Origin: Bacteroidales bacterium
Lineage (GTDB): Bacteria; Bacteroidota; Bacteroidia; Bacteroidales; ML635J-15
Reading direction: 5' to 3'
Assembly (NCBI GenBank): GCA_028697515.1
Contig: JAQVEY010000131.1
Coordinates: forward strand, 1-6,803
Length of the DNA stretch: 6,803 nucleotides
Shown here in pieces: positions 1 through 6,499 of the stretch. Numbering within the stretch: position 1 is the first letter of the stretch; the number at the start of each line of letters is the position of its first letter. The notes under the pieces were generated by a model. It had not been told where the DNA came from and made no database searches. It saw only the letters and a list, made by a program, of their open reading frames with translations. The position numbers were made by a program, and so were the translations under genes.

Positions 1-228
1 GATCAAGCAGAAGATTTTGCAGCAGAATGTCTAAATTTAGGTCTTTTTCTTAAGTCTAAGTTAACGATTATTCCCAAAATAGGAATGAAACCAGTTCGTG
101 TAATAATTGAAATGTCTAAATTGAAAGCCGTTATAAAAACAAATGATTTAATTATTGAAAACAATCAAAGACACGATTATACTGAAGAGTATAAAGACCT
201 AACACGTGATTATTACCTGAAATTCTAA
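1..228 (+). CDS. trmN6: tRNA1(Val) (adenine(37)-N6)-methyltransferase, C-terminal fragment (partial at window start)
   Basis: An open frame runs from base 1 to the TAA at 226-228 and encodes the last 75 residues of a protein that begins outside the window. The fragment has a beta-rich segment (KSKLTIIPKIGMKPVRVIIEM, seen as TIIPKIG and RVIIEMSK) and ends in YTEEYKDLTRDYYLKF. The pattern of a KP-R-hydrophobic-IE-S strand followed by a final YT-E-(Y/F)-LT-D-(F/Y)YLK motif is how YfiC/TrmN6 methyltransferases typically end. Family knowledge: these SAM-dependent enzymes methylate N6 of A37 in tRNA1(Val) in the cytoplasm. The SAM-binding motifs and the NPP(Y/F) catalytic motif would lie upstream and cannot be seen, so the call rests on the C-terminal signature alone. 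The stop codon overlaps the stop codon of the convergent gene on the other strand. Confidence 0.7.
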   Translation, partial: DQAEDFAAECLNLGLFLKSKLTIIPKIGMKPVRVIIEMSKLKAVIKTNDLIIENNQRHDYTEEYKDLTRDYYLKF

Positions 229-797
229 AAAGTACCTAGTTTAAGAGAAACGAAAATTCCGGGTGAGCAAAAAGACGAAGCAGTATAGTAAACTGGTGGT
301 TCTGGAAATAAACTATAATGATATTCTACTCCGGCACTTATTCTAAAAACATCAGTTACATTATATTCCATTGCTAAGGATGGTGTAAAACCGTAGAACA
401 TTCCGTTATCTATCTGAATCCAGTTTACATTTATCAGTCTAGTATTTCCAATACTAAATTTCATTTCGGCTAAACCATGCAGAGCATTATCTTTAAAAAA
501 TGGATATCCAAGCCAAATTCCTCCATAACTGCAACCCAATTTATAGGTTATATTCAGTGTGTCATTGTTGCTAAAGGAGTTTGTAAGACCATTAAAAAAT
601 ACACCAATACGAAAATCTTTAACAATAAATCCGCCTCCGCCTCCGCTATATACAGCCATTCTGCCATCAAGTGTCCTGAAACTGACCATAATTGATCCGA
701 ATCCTCCTCCGTCAGAATTCTCTTCAAAATCTCCAACCTGTGCTGAGGCTAAAAATGAACCGGTAATTAAGAATATTATAAAAATAATTTTTTTCAT
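225..797 (-). CDS. Small exported outer-membrane beta-barrel-like protein, hypothetical
   Basis: This 190-residue protein starts at the ATG at 797-795 with a clear Sec signal peptide: MKK, then a hydrophobic core IIFIIFLITGSFL, then an ASA|Q cleavage site at residues 17-20. The mature part is rich in glycine and aromatic residues and consists of alternating short strands, for example around 50-70 (YSGGGGGFIVKDFRIGVFF), 84-100, 108-118, 134-146 and 151-162. It ends KLGTF, with a terminal phenylalanine as in many outer-membrane barrels. A glycine run before a phe-rich strand recurs in small uncharacterised Bacteroidota surface proteins as I remember them. I infer a small outer-membrane barrel of about 8 strands. 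There is no catalytic motif and no function can be assigned. It is transcribed divergently from the protease gene, and its stop overlaps the convergent methyltransferase stop. No perfect TAnnTTTG box is visible upstream on this strand. Confidence 0.8.
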   Translation of the reverse strand: MKKIIFIIFLITGSFLASAQVGDFEENSDGGGFGSIMVSFRTLDGRMAVYSGGGGGFIVKDFRIGVFFNGLTNSFSNNDTLNITYKLGCSYGGIWLGYPFFKDNALHGLAEMKFSIGNTRLINVNWIQIDNGMFYGFTPSLAMEYNVTDVFRISAGVEYHYSLFPEPPVYYTASSFCSPGIFVSLKLGTF

Positions 798-922
798 TTG
801 TCTGTTTTATGTAAACAAAAAATTTATCGTAAAAATACAAATTTTAATTTAGTTTAAAATAAATCATCACAATTTTATTCTATTCGTTTTAAATAAATAT
901 ATTTGGCAATAAATTGTCAGTT
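798..922. other. Divergent intergenic region between the barrel gene and the protease gene
   Basis: These 125 very AT-rich bases carry the start regions of two divergent genes. The plus strand has a perfect TATATTTG box at 898-905. The minus strand has no perfect TAnnTTTG; the nearest sequence, TAAAATTTG read on that strand, has one extra base in the spacer. No RNA gene, repeat or small coding sequence was recognised here. Confidence 0.6.
898..905 (+). promoter_or_regulatory. Bacteroidota -7 promoter box (TATATTTG) for the subtilase gene
   Basis: TATATTTG is an exact match to the Bacteroidota sigma-ABfr -7 consensus TAnnTTTG. It ends 17 bases before the ATG at 923. Transcription would start about 5-7 bases after the box, giving a very short leader of roughly 10 bases. 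No good TTG-type -33 element is seen 19-21 bases upstream. The same octamer precedes the next two plus-strand genes. Confidence 0.6.
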
Positions 923-3541
923 ATGAAAACAATCTTTTCCTTAGTTTTATTGTGTTTATGTGGGTTTTTATATGCTCAATCAGTCATCAGTCCTCTTCTT
1001 AATTCAAAACTGAGTGAAGACAACAAAGAAGAAATTTATTTAAACATCAACTTGTATTTTAGTTCATATTACGATATTTTCGATTTAGCTAAAGAATTGG
1101 ATAGTAGAAACGCATCGTTTCATGAAAGAAATGTTGAAGTGGTCAATTTACTAAAGACAAATTCTGAAATATCTCAAGCTGCTTTTATTCCGATTATAGA
1201 GGAGATATTAAAATCTGATAAAAAGGCAGTATCTGATATTAAGTTCTTTTGGGGAGTCAATATGGTTAACATAAATATTAAGAAGAACTTAGTATATCAA
1301 TTGGCAGAAATTAGAGATGTTAAATATATTGATTTTAACACACCAAGATACTTTATTATAAGTGAATCAAATCCAACACAATCTGTAGAGAAGATTGTTA
1401 ATGGAGCAGAACCAGGGTTAAAAACAATTAACGCACACAAATTATGGGAATTAGGCTATACAGGTCGGAATATTTTGTTTTTGAGTATGGACACAGGTGT
1501 TTTTCCTGAACATCCTGCAATAAAAGATAATTTTGCCGGTAATTATTTGCCGATTAGTCAGTGTTGGTACGGAATCAGAAGCGAAGAGCCTGCAGATCAT
1601 GCATCTTCGAGTCATGGTACTCATACAACTGGAACGGCTTTAGGTCTTGATCCTTTAAATAATGACACAATTGGAGTTGCATTTAATGCAATTTGGATAG
1701 CGAGCGATCCTGTAGCGAGCACAAATGATGATTTGCTTGATCCTGCAGAATTTATGAATGTTTTTCAGTGGGTGCTCGATCCTGATGGAAATCCTGAAAC
1801 CTCGGATGATGTTCCTAGAGTTATTAACAACTCTTGGGGATATGACTATACTTTGGCTATGGAATTTGGTGCATGCGATATGGAAGAGGCAGAAATATTT
1901 GTTGTCTTAGAAACGGCCGGAATTTGCTCTCCTTTTTCGGCAGGAAATGATGGTCCAGGAGTTTCTACTACAGGCTTTCCCGCTATGAGAGTTTTCAATG
2001 AGGTAAATCCTATGGCAGTAGGAGCACTTACGGCTTCAAATACTATTGCATCATTTTCGAGCAGAGGTCCTACACCTTGTGTTGAGTTAGAAGGTCCGTT
2101 GCAAATAAAACCCGAAGTTTCAGCACCCGGTGTTAATATACGCTCCTGTTCGGGGATTGATGAGTATTCATATTTGCAAGGAACATCAATGGCTTGTCCT
2201 CATGTTTCGGGAGCATTACTGCTTTTGTCAGAAGCTTTTCCTATGGCTTCTGCATTTGAACTCAAATATGCATTGTATTATACTGCTATTGATATGGGCG
2301 ATGAAGGAGAGGATAATATTTATGGTCGCGGATTAATTGATGTATTTGCTGCATACGAGTATCTATCTCAGACATATACTGCGGTTCCACCTATTACAAA
2401 TGAATATGATCTGAAAATAAGTCTTTTAAGTCCTTCTGATGATTTTATGTGTCTTGAGGATAGTAACCCATCATTGCAAATAATGGTTGAAAATTTAGGA
2501 CAAAATCCAGTAGATACTTTTGATATCAAGATTTATGTAAATGACTTACTAGTTTGCGACAGTTTAATTGAAATAATAATTCAACCAGGTGAAGAGTTTC
2601 TATTCAATTCAGAATCATATAGTCTTTCAACAGCTAAAAACTATATTCATGCTATTGTTAAATCATATCATGATTATAATGAATATGATAAATACAATAA
2701 TGGGGTAAATAGAAAGATTTATGTTTTAGGAGAAACTGAATTTCCATATTTAGAAAATTTCGAATTAGTTAATGAAGATTTATCAAATTCTGATTTGTTC
2801 ATTTTAAATCCAGACTTTAAAAACACCTGGACTAATTTAAGCTGGGGAAATGAAAGTCAGTATAAAGCAATGGGAGTTAACTTTAATACTTATGGATCGC
2901 GTACCTGGGAAGAAGATTATGCAAGCCTGCCTCAAATAAATATTATGGATGATGACAGTATTTTTCTTGTGTTTACTTATGCATATAAAAACAGGCTGGT
3001 CCATTATTTCAATGATAGTCTTATTGTTGAGTTAAGTAATGATTGTGGTATTAACTATAATGAAGTATTATTCAGAGATGGTGGACAAACTCTTGCTACA
3101 GTTTCGGGAGATGCCATGTCTTCAATTTACATACCTTTGGATGCGTCAGAATTTGATACTGCTTACATTTCTTTAGAAAATTACAGAGCTCAGGATGTGG
3201 TGATAAGGTTTAAAACAAAAAATGATCGGGGTTCAGTCGTCTATATTGATCAAATTGAGGTAAAGGATTTGTCAGTTAATAATATTAATGATGACTTTTT
3301 GTCTGATAATAATACTCCGCTTATATATCCCAATCCAGCACAAGGTTTTGTAGTAATTGATTGTGAGTATGAGGATGAACAAGTGCTATTCAGTGATATT
3401 AGTGGAAAAATAATACTTATCAGAGATTTGAAACGAGGGAAAAATTATATAGAAATATCAGATTATTTGTCGGGTATATATTTTATAAAATTTAAAAATT
3501 CTCTAAATAGCTCTAAAATCGTTATTTGTAATGAAAAATAG
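923..3541 (+). CDS. Secreted subtilisin-family (S8, bacillopeptidase F-like) serine protease with T9SS C-terminal sorting domain
   Basis: This is an 872-residue secreted endopeptidase. I chose the ATG at 923 over the in-frame TTG at 914 because the signal peptide MKTIFSLVLLCLCGFLYAQ then begins properly. Residues about 35-140 resemble the bacillopeptidase F propeptide (R-N-EVVNLLK, then SQ, then FFWGVNMVNINI). The catalytic domain spans about 165-480: Asp190 in MDTG, His231 in SHGTHTTGTALG, oxyanion Asn342 in SAGNDGP and Ser422 in GTSMACPHVSG. WVLDPDGNPETSDDVP followed by VINNSWG (about 283-306) is typical of the bacillopeptidase F group. Residues 495-600 look like a CARDB-type Ig domain, and 605-782 like a MAM/jelly-roll beta-sandwich. 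The tail from about 798 carries IYPNP, SGKI and L-SGIYFIK, a type A sorting domain (TIGR04183-like). That tail is normally removed on export across the outer membrane. The triad is complete, so the enzyme is probably active; its substrate is unknown. Confidence 0.95.
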   Translation: MKTIFSLVLLCLCGFLYAQSVISPLLNSKLSEDNKEEIYLNINLYFSSYYDIFDLAKELDSRNASFHERNVEVVNLLKTNSEISQAAFIPIIEEILKSDKKAVSDIKFFWGVNMVNINIKKNLVYQLAEIRDVKYIDFNTPRYFIISESNPTQSVEKIVNGAEPGLKTINAHKLWELGYTGRNILFLSMDTGVFPEHPAIKDNFAGNYLPISQCWYGIRSEEPADHASSSHGTHTTGTALGLDPLNNDTIGVAFNAIWIASDPVASTNDDLLDPAEFMNVFQWVLDPDGNPETSDDVPRVINNSWGYDYTLAMEFGACDMEEAEIFVVLETAGICSPFSAGNDGPGVSTTGFPAMRVFNEVNPMAVGALTASNTIASFSSRGPTPCVELEGPLQIKPEVSAPGVNIRSCSGIDEYSYLQGTSMACPHVSGALLLLSEAFPMASAFELKYALYYTAIDMGDEGEDNIYGRGLIDVFAAYEYLSQTYTAVPPITNEYDLKISLLSPSDDFMCLEDSNPSLQIMVENLGQNPVDTFDIKIYVNDLLVCDSLIEIIIQPGEEFLFNSESYSLSTAKNYIHAIVKSYHDYNEYDKYNNGVNRKIYVLGETEFPYLENFELVNEDLSNSDLFILNPDFKNTWTNLSWGNESQYKAMGVNFNTYGSRTWEEDYASLPQINIMDDDSIFLVFTYAYKNRLVHYFNDSLIVELSNDCGINYNEVLFRDGGQTLATVSGDAMSSIYIPLDASEFDTAYISLENYRAQDVVIRFKTKNDRGSVVYIDQIEVKDLSVNNINDDFLSDNNTPLIYPNPAQGFVVIDCEYEDEQVLFSDISGKIILIRDLKRGKNYIEISDYLSGIYFIKFKNSLNSSKIVICNEK

Positions 3542-3569
3542 CTTAATTATTCGTTTTTAGTTTTTTTTT
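3534..3569 (+). terminator. Possible weak terminator after the subtilase gene
   Basis: AAAAATA (3534-3540) can pair with TATT-cg-TTTTT (3548-3558) around the loop GCTTAAT, and a run of nine T follows at 3561-3569. The stem is entirely A:T and bulged, and it includes the end of the coding sequence. The T-run could instead simply be AT-rich promoter background for the next gene, so this is tentative. Confidence 0.25.
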
Positions 3570-3571
3570 GA

Positions 3572-3579
3572 TATATTTG
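3572..3579 (+). promoter_or_regulatory. Bacteroidota -7 promoter box (TATATTTG) for the first lipoprotein gene
   Basis: This exact TATATTTG octamer ends 25 bases before the ATG at 3605, in the 63-base gap after the protease stop codon. It matches TAnnTTTG and suggests that the first lipoprotein has its own start of transcription rather than depending wholly on read-through from the protease. No clear TTG -33 element is present at the expected distance, which lies in a T-rich stretch. Confidence 0.6.
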
Positions 3580-3604
3580 TTGAAGAATTTAATAAATAAC
3601 TGCT

Positions 3605-4495
3605 ATGAAAACATTCTCAACAATTTTTGCTGCAATTTTCATTTTGTGTTTAGCCTTTTTATCCTCATGCAATAAACCCGACGAAACAGGTCCTATTATT
3701 TATCTTCTAGGAGTAAATAATCAGATTCTGGAATCAAATCAGACAGATACAATATTGTTATTATATACAAAATATGTTGATCCGGGAGTTTTGGTTGAAG
3801 ACAATGTTAGTGATATTGAAGATGTGATAGTTACTGACGATAGCGAAGATGTTTTGAGTGTTACCAGTGATGGTTATCTTAAAAAAGTAGAAGATGTTAA
3901 AATAACATATAAAGCAATAGATGAGGCTCAGAACGAATCAAGCATAGAAAAAAATATTTCGATAAAAAACATTTCGGAACCTTTTGCTGAAACTTATATT
4001 ACAAATAGAAGTAGTATGTATTTGCCTGCAATAGCTAGTTACAATTCAATTGTAGCTGTTGATAGCCGTATTCCTGGAAGAATTAGTTTTCCAAAGGTAT
4101 ACAACCATGAGGAGAGTAGTCAAAACATATATTTTAGGATTGTTGCCGATTTATATAGTCCCGACCTTTCGACTCAATATTCCTCTGCTATTGCATATAT
4201 GGGTACAGCAGCTGATAAAGAAACTCCTTATTTCTTAGATATGAGTTATGAAGAAGGAATAAATTCAGCACTGGATTTTGAGTATTTGATGATATCAGCT
4301 CAGCCTTTTACAGATAACCTAGGCAATCAATATACAATATCAGGAGTATCTGATCCGACAAATAACGATTTGCCTTATTCCCGTATCGAGTATCTTGATA
4401 ATTCCAATACTATAAAGAGAATAGTACTGGAATTAAATGTTACAAAAGATGGAGAGTACACTGACAGAGTTACAGAAATTTACACTCCTTTATAA
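3605..4495 (+). CDS. DUF5011/HYR-like Ig-domain lipoprotein, first of a tandem pair
   Basis: This 296-residue protein has a type II signal peptide: MKTFSTIFAAIFILCLAFLSSC, with the lipobox LSSC and lipid Cys22. After the cysteine comes NKPDE, with Lys at +3 and acidic residues at +5 and +6. That partly resembles the Bacteroidota lipoprotein export signal that sends lipoproteins to the outer surface. Residues 28-122 form an Ig-like domain with DUF5011/HYR hallmarks: GPIIYLLG, a YVDPGVLVEDN turn, and YKAIDEAQN near the end. Residues about 125-296 are a beta-rich region I cannot name; it may relate to the DUF5012/BT_2262-type C-terminal regions of Bacteroides lipoproteins. It ends SRIEYL, TIKRIVLELNVTK, DRVTEIYTPL. 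No enzyme motif is visible. I infer a binding or adhesion role at the cell surface. The next gene is its paralogue. Confidence 0.85.
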   Translation: MKTFSTIFAAIFILCLAFLSSCNKPDETGPIIYLLGVNNQILESNQTDTILLLYTKYVDPGVLVEDNVSDIEDVIVTDDSEDVLSVTSDGYLKKVEDVKITYKAIDEAQNESSIEKNISIKNISEPFAETYITNRSSMYLPAIASYNSIVAVDSRIPGRISFPKVYNHEESSQNIYFRIVADLYSPDLSTQYSSAIAYMGTAADKETPYFLDMSYEEGINSALDFEYLMISAQPFTDNLGNQYTISGVSDPTNNDLPYSRIEYLDNSNTIKRIVLELNVTKDGEYTDRVTEIYTPL

Positions 4496-4812
4496 ATTTA
4501 AATTAGCTTAAAACTATAAATCATTATTGTTTTGTTTCAATAAAAGATATTATATTTGCGTTATAAAAAATATTTTTATATTTTTACATTGATTATTTAA
4601 ATACTGATTTATGAAAAGGATTGTTAGCATAGTTTTATTGGTAATTGTTTTTGCAACAGTGATATTTACATCTTGTAAGAAAGAAGATGTTATAGGACCA
4701 AAAATATATCTGTTAGGATTAGGTGGAGTAATTCTGAAGGATTATGAGGTTGATACAACAGTCTTACTTTTTACAAAATTTGTTGATCCTGGAGTTTTGG
4801 TTGAAGATAATG
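3776..4812 (+). repeat. Tandem gene duplication; best-conserved DNA blocks at 3776-3806 and 4782-4812
   Basis: The stretch encoding VDPGVLVEDN is nearly identical in the two lipoprotein genes: 29 of 31 bases match, with both differences at third codon positions. The rest of the DNA has diverged much more, which points to an old duplication with protein-level constraint at this turn of the Ig domain rather than a recent copy. The listed span runs from the first block to the second. Confidence 0.7.
4527..4558 (+). promoter_or_regulatory. Bacteroidota promoter (-33 TTG and -7 TATATTTG) for the second lipoprotein gene
   Basis: The -7 box TATATTTG is at 4551-4558. A TTG at 4527-4529 lies 21 bases upstream, which fits the expected -33 spacing; a second TTG at 4532-4534 has a shorter spacing of 16. 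This is the most complete promoter in the window. Transcription would begin near 4564, leaving a leader of about 45 bases. That leader contains the AT palindrome AAAAATATTTTT at 4566-4577. Confidence 0.65.
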
Positions 4813-5504
4813 CAACTTTAACAGATTCTATTAAACTTACAGACAATAGTGAAGATGTTTTATTGGTTAATGCAAGTGGATATCTTAGAAGAGCAGAAAT
4901 TGTAGATTTGATTTATACTGCTAAAGATGAAGCATTGAATACAACAACAAGAACAAGACAAATTACAATTGCAAATATAGCAGACGCTTTTGTAAATACA
5001 TATACTACAACAAGAACGACTTATTATCTAAATAATGATTCAACATATAATTCAAATGTCGTATCTGATACACGTGTTCCCGGCAGACTAAGATTTCCAA
5101 AAGTATATGCGCATACATGGGATGGCTCAAAAACATATTTCAGGATTAATGCAGATTTATTTCATCCCGGTTTATCTCAATCATATTCTGATGATATTGC
5201 TTATATGGGGGCTCCTGATGATAGTGAGAGACCATTTTTCTCTGCTATGAGCTATGAACAAGGAATTGATTCAATATTGTGTTTTACATATCTTAAGATT
5301 GATGCACAATATTATCAGGATTCTATCGCAGGAGCTTCACATGAGGTGTATATTTCGGGAGTTGAAGATCCAGTAACTCATTATCCTATGTCTCGTATCG
5401 AATATTTGTTTGATTCAAAAACGATAAAAAGAATTGTTTTAGAATTGAATGTTACAAAAAATGGTTTAGTTGACAGAGTTACTGAAGTATATACTCCATA
5501 CTAA
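4611..5504 (+). CDS. DUF5011/HYR-like Ig-domain lipoprotein, second of a tandem pair
   Basis: This 297-residue protein is a paralogue of the preceding one. The signal peptide ends IFTSC, with lipid Cys22. The following residues, KKEDV, place K-E-D at +3 to +5, a good match to the K-(D/E)2 core of the lipoprotein surface-export signal, so exposure on the outer leaflet is likely (inference). The Ig-like domain covers about 28-122 with GPKIYLLG, FVDPGVLVEDN and YTAKDEALN. The remaining region ends SRIEYL, TIKRIVLELNVTK, DRVTEVYTPY. Counted by hand, it aligns with its neighbour without gaps over residues 1-235 at about 48% identity, and at about 30 of 40 positions at the C-terminus. The signal peptides have diverged almost completely. 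It has its own promoter and is followed by a strong terminator. Function unknown; ligand binding or adhesion is plausible. Confidence 0.85.
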   Translation: MKRIVSIVLLVIVFATVIFTSCKKEDVIGPKIYLLGLGGVILKDYEVDTTVLLFTKFVDPGVLVEDNATLTDSIKLTDNSEDVLLVNASGYLRRAEIVDLIYTAKDEALNTTTRTRQITIANIADAFVNTYTTTRTTYYLNNDSTYNSNVVSDTRVPGRLRFPKVYAHTWDGSKTYFRINADLFHPGLSQSYSDDIAYMGAPDDSERPFFSAMSYEQGIDSILCFTYLKIDAQYYQDSIAGASHEVYISGVEDPVTHYPMSRIEYLFDSKTIKRIVLELNVTKNGLVDRVTEVYTPY

Positions 5505-5531
5505 AATTAAATTATTATTGTTTTATGATAT

Positions 5532-5554
5532 AGCCGGTTTATGCCGGCTTTTTT
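5532..5554 (+). terminator. Intrinsic terminator after the second lipoprotein gene
   Basis: AGCCGG (5532-5537) pairs perfectly with CCGGCT (5544-5549) around a six-base loop, and the stem runs into six T at 5549-5554. The GC stem stands out in an AT-rich setting. On the opposite strand the hairpin directly follows the dapF stop codon but is followed by ATATCATAAAAC rather than a T-run, so it should work mainly for plus-strand transcripts. Its T-tract overlaps the dapF stop codon by two bases. Confidence 0.9.
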
Positions 5555-6329
5555 ATTGTAGTTCAATTTTTCCGCAATAAACAAATGCAGCCGGTCCGGT
5601 TAAAATTATGTTTGTGAATATATTATCAAGCTTAATAAAGTCTACCTTTAAAGTACCACCTTTTGCAAGTATTCTGGCGGGAGTTTGATGAGTGTATTTA
5701 TAGTTGACAGATATTATGGCTGCAGCTACCGCTCCTGTTCCACATGCAAGAGTTTCGTCTTCAACTCCTCTCTCGAAAGTGGCTATGCGTATTGTGTTTT
5801 CTTTTATATCAATAAAATTCACATTAGTTCTTAGCGGTGAAAATCTCTGGTCATTTGCCAATCTTAGCCCTTCTGTGCGAACATCAACTAAATCAATGTT
5901 ATCTACAACTTTCACAAAATGAGGCGAACCTGTATTTAAGAAGAAACCGTCTTCAAATTCTACTATATCTTTCACATCAGTCATAGAAAGCTGAATTTCC
6001 TCATCTGATACAAAAGCGGAATGTAGACCGTCAAATGCCGAAAACAGCGTTCTGGGCTTTGCTATATTGTTATCGACCGCATATTTTGCAATGCATCGTC
6101 CTCCGTTTCCACACATGCTTGCTTCTTTGCCATTTGAATTATAATATTTCATTGCAAAATCAGCCAGTGGAGAATCGTAAATTGTCATTAGACCATCTGC
6201 TCCTACACCAAAACGTCTATCACATAAGAACTTGATTTGTTCTTCTGTTAGTTTTATCTCATTGTTTCGGCAGTCAATAATAATAAAATCGTTACCTGCA
6301 CCCTGATACTTACTAAATTCAACTATCAT
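5553..6329 (-). CDS. dapF: Diaminopimelate epimerase
   Basis: This cytoplasmic enzyme (EC 5.1.1.7) interconverts LL- and meso-2,6-diaminopimelate, supplying lysine and the meso-DAP of peptidoglycan. The 258 residues are close to the family norm. The N-terminus has FSKYQGAGNDFIIID (5-19) and RRFGVGADG (38-46). The two catalytic cysteines of this cofactor-independent racemase are Cys73 in MCGNGGRC and Cys196 in ETLACGTGA. Other conserved blocks are YNSNGKEA (63-70), NTGSPHFV (132-139), TNVNF (168-172), ERGVEDE (186-192) and GPAAFVY (245-251). Both pseudo-symmetric domains are intact. The ATG at 6329 places the FSKYQGAGND motif at the usual distance from the N-terminus. No dapL or other lysine gene is seen beside it. 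It is convergent with the lipoprotein gene and shares its terminator region. About 170 bases with a hairpin separate it from the gene upstream on the same strand. Confidence 0.98.
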   Translation of the reverse strand: MIVEFSKYQGAGNDFIIIDCRNNEIKLTEEQIKFLCDRRFGVGADGLMTIYDSPLADFAMKYYNSNGKEASMCGNGGRCIAKYAVDNNIAKPRTLFSAFDGLHSAFVSDEEIQLSMTDVKDIVEFEDGFFLNTGSPHFVKVVDNIDLVDVRTEGLRLANDQRFSPLRTNVNFIDIKENTIRIATFERGVEDETLACGTGAVAAAIISVNYKYTHQTPARILAKGGTLKVDFIKLDNIFTNIILTGPAAFVYCGKIELQ

Positions 6330-6436
6330 ATAATCTCAAATATTCAATTATGAAATTTATTGTTATCCTAATTTTCTGTAAAAATAGCAAATTATTATTG
6401 GAATATTTCCAAGCTTAAATATCAATTAATAAATAA

Positions 6437-6476
6437 ATCCGATATGATAGAATTTTTTGATTCCTGCATATCGGAT
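6437..6476 (-). terminator. Inverted repeat, probable terminator of the DsrE-like gene
   Basis: ATCCGATATG (6437-6446) and CATATCGGAT (6467-6476) are perfect 10-bp complements with a 20-base loop. On the minus strand the loop holds a second small stem, GAAT/ATTC around CAAAAA. The hairpin starts about 24 bases after the DsrE-like stop codon, and on that strand it is followed by TTTATTTATTAATTGAT, which is T-rich but interrupted. A weak terminator is the simplest reading. A regulator-binding palindrome upstream of dapF is the alternative. Confidence 0.55.
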
Positions 6477-6499
6477 ATGATTTATAATATTTAATGCTT

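Noticed and set aside
477..852. Plus-strand open frames at 477-695 and 559-852, and the minus-strand frame at 554-736, as genes
   Set aside because: They are out of frame with, and antisense or alternate to, the exported barrel gene. They show low-complexity products with no domain or signal features.
914..922. TTG at 914 as the start of the protease
   Set aside because: It would add Met-Ser-Val before an ideal signal peptide. The ATG at 923 gives a standard MKT start and correct spacing from the promoter box.
2130..2336. Short plus-strand frame inside the protease gene
   Set aside because: It lies within the catalytic serine region of an intact subtilase, in another frame. Its product shows no recognisable features.
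4566..4577. Palindrome AAAAATATTTTT as an operator
   Set aside because: Runs of A and T of this length are expected by chance in such AT-rich leaders, and no second copy was seen in the window.
5704..6235. Plus-strand frames at 5704-5922 and 6035-6235
   Set aside because: Both are antisense shadows of dapF, whose catalytic motifs are complete across the same bases.
6337..6344. AATATTTG on the minus strand as a dapF promoter box
   Set aside because: It matches only 7 of 8 positions and ends seven bases before the ATG, which would require a leaderless transcript. No -33 element is seen at the right distance.
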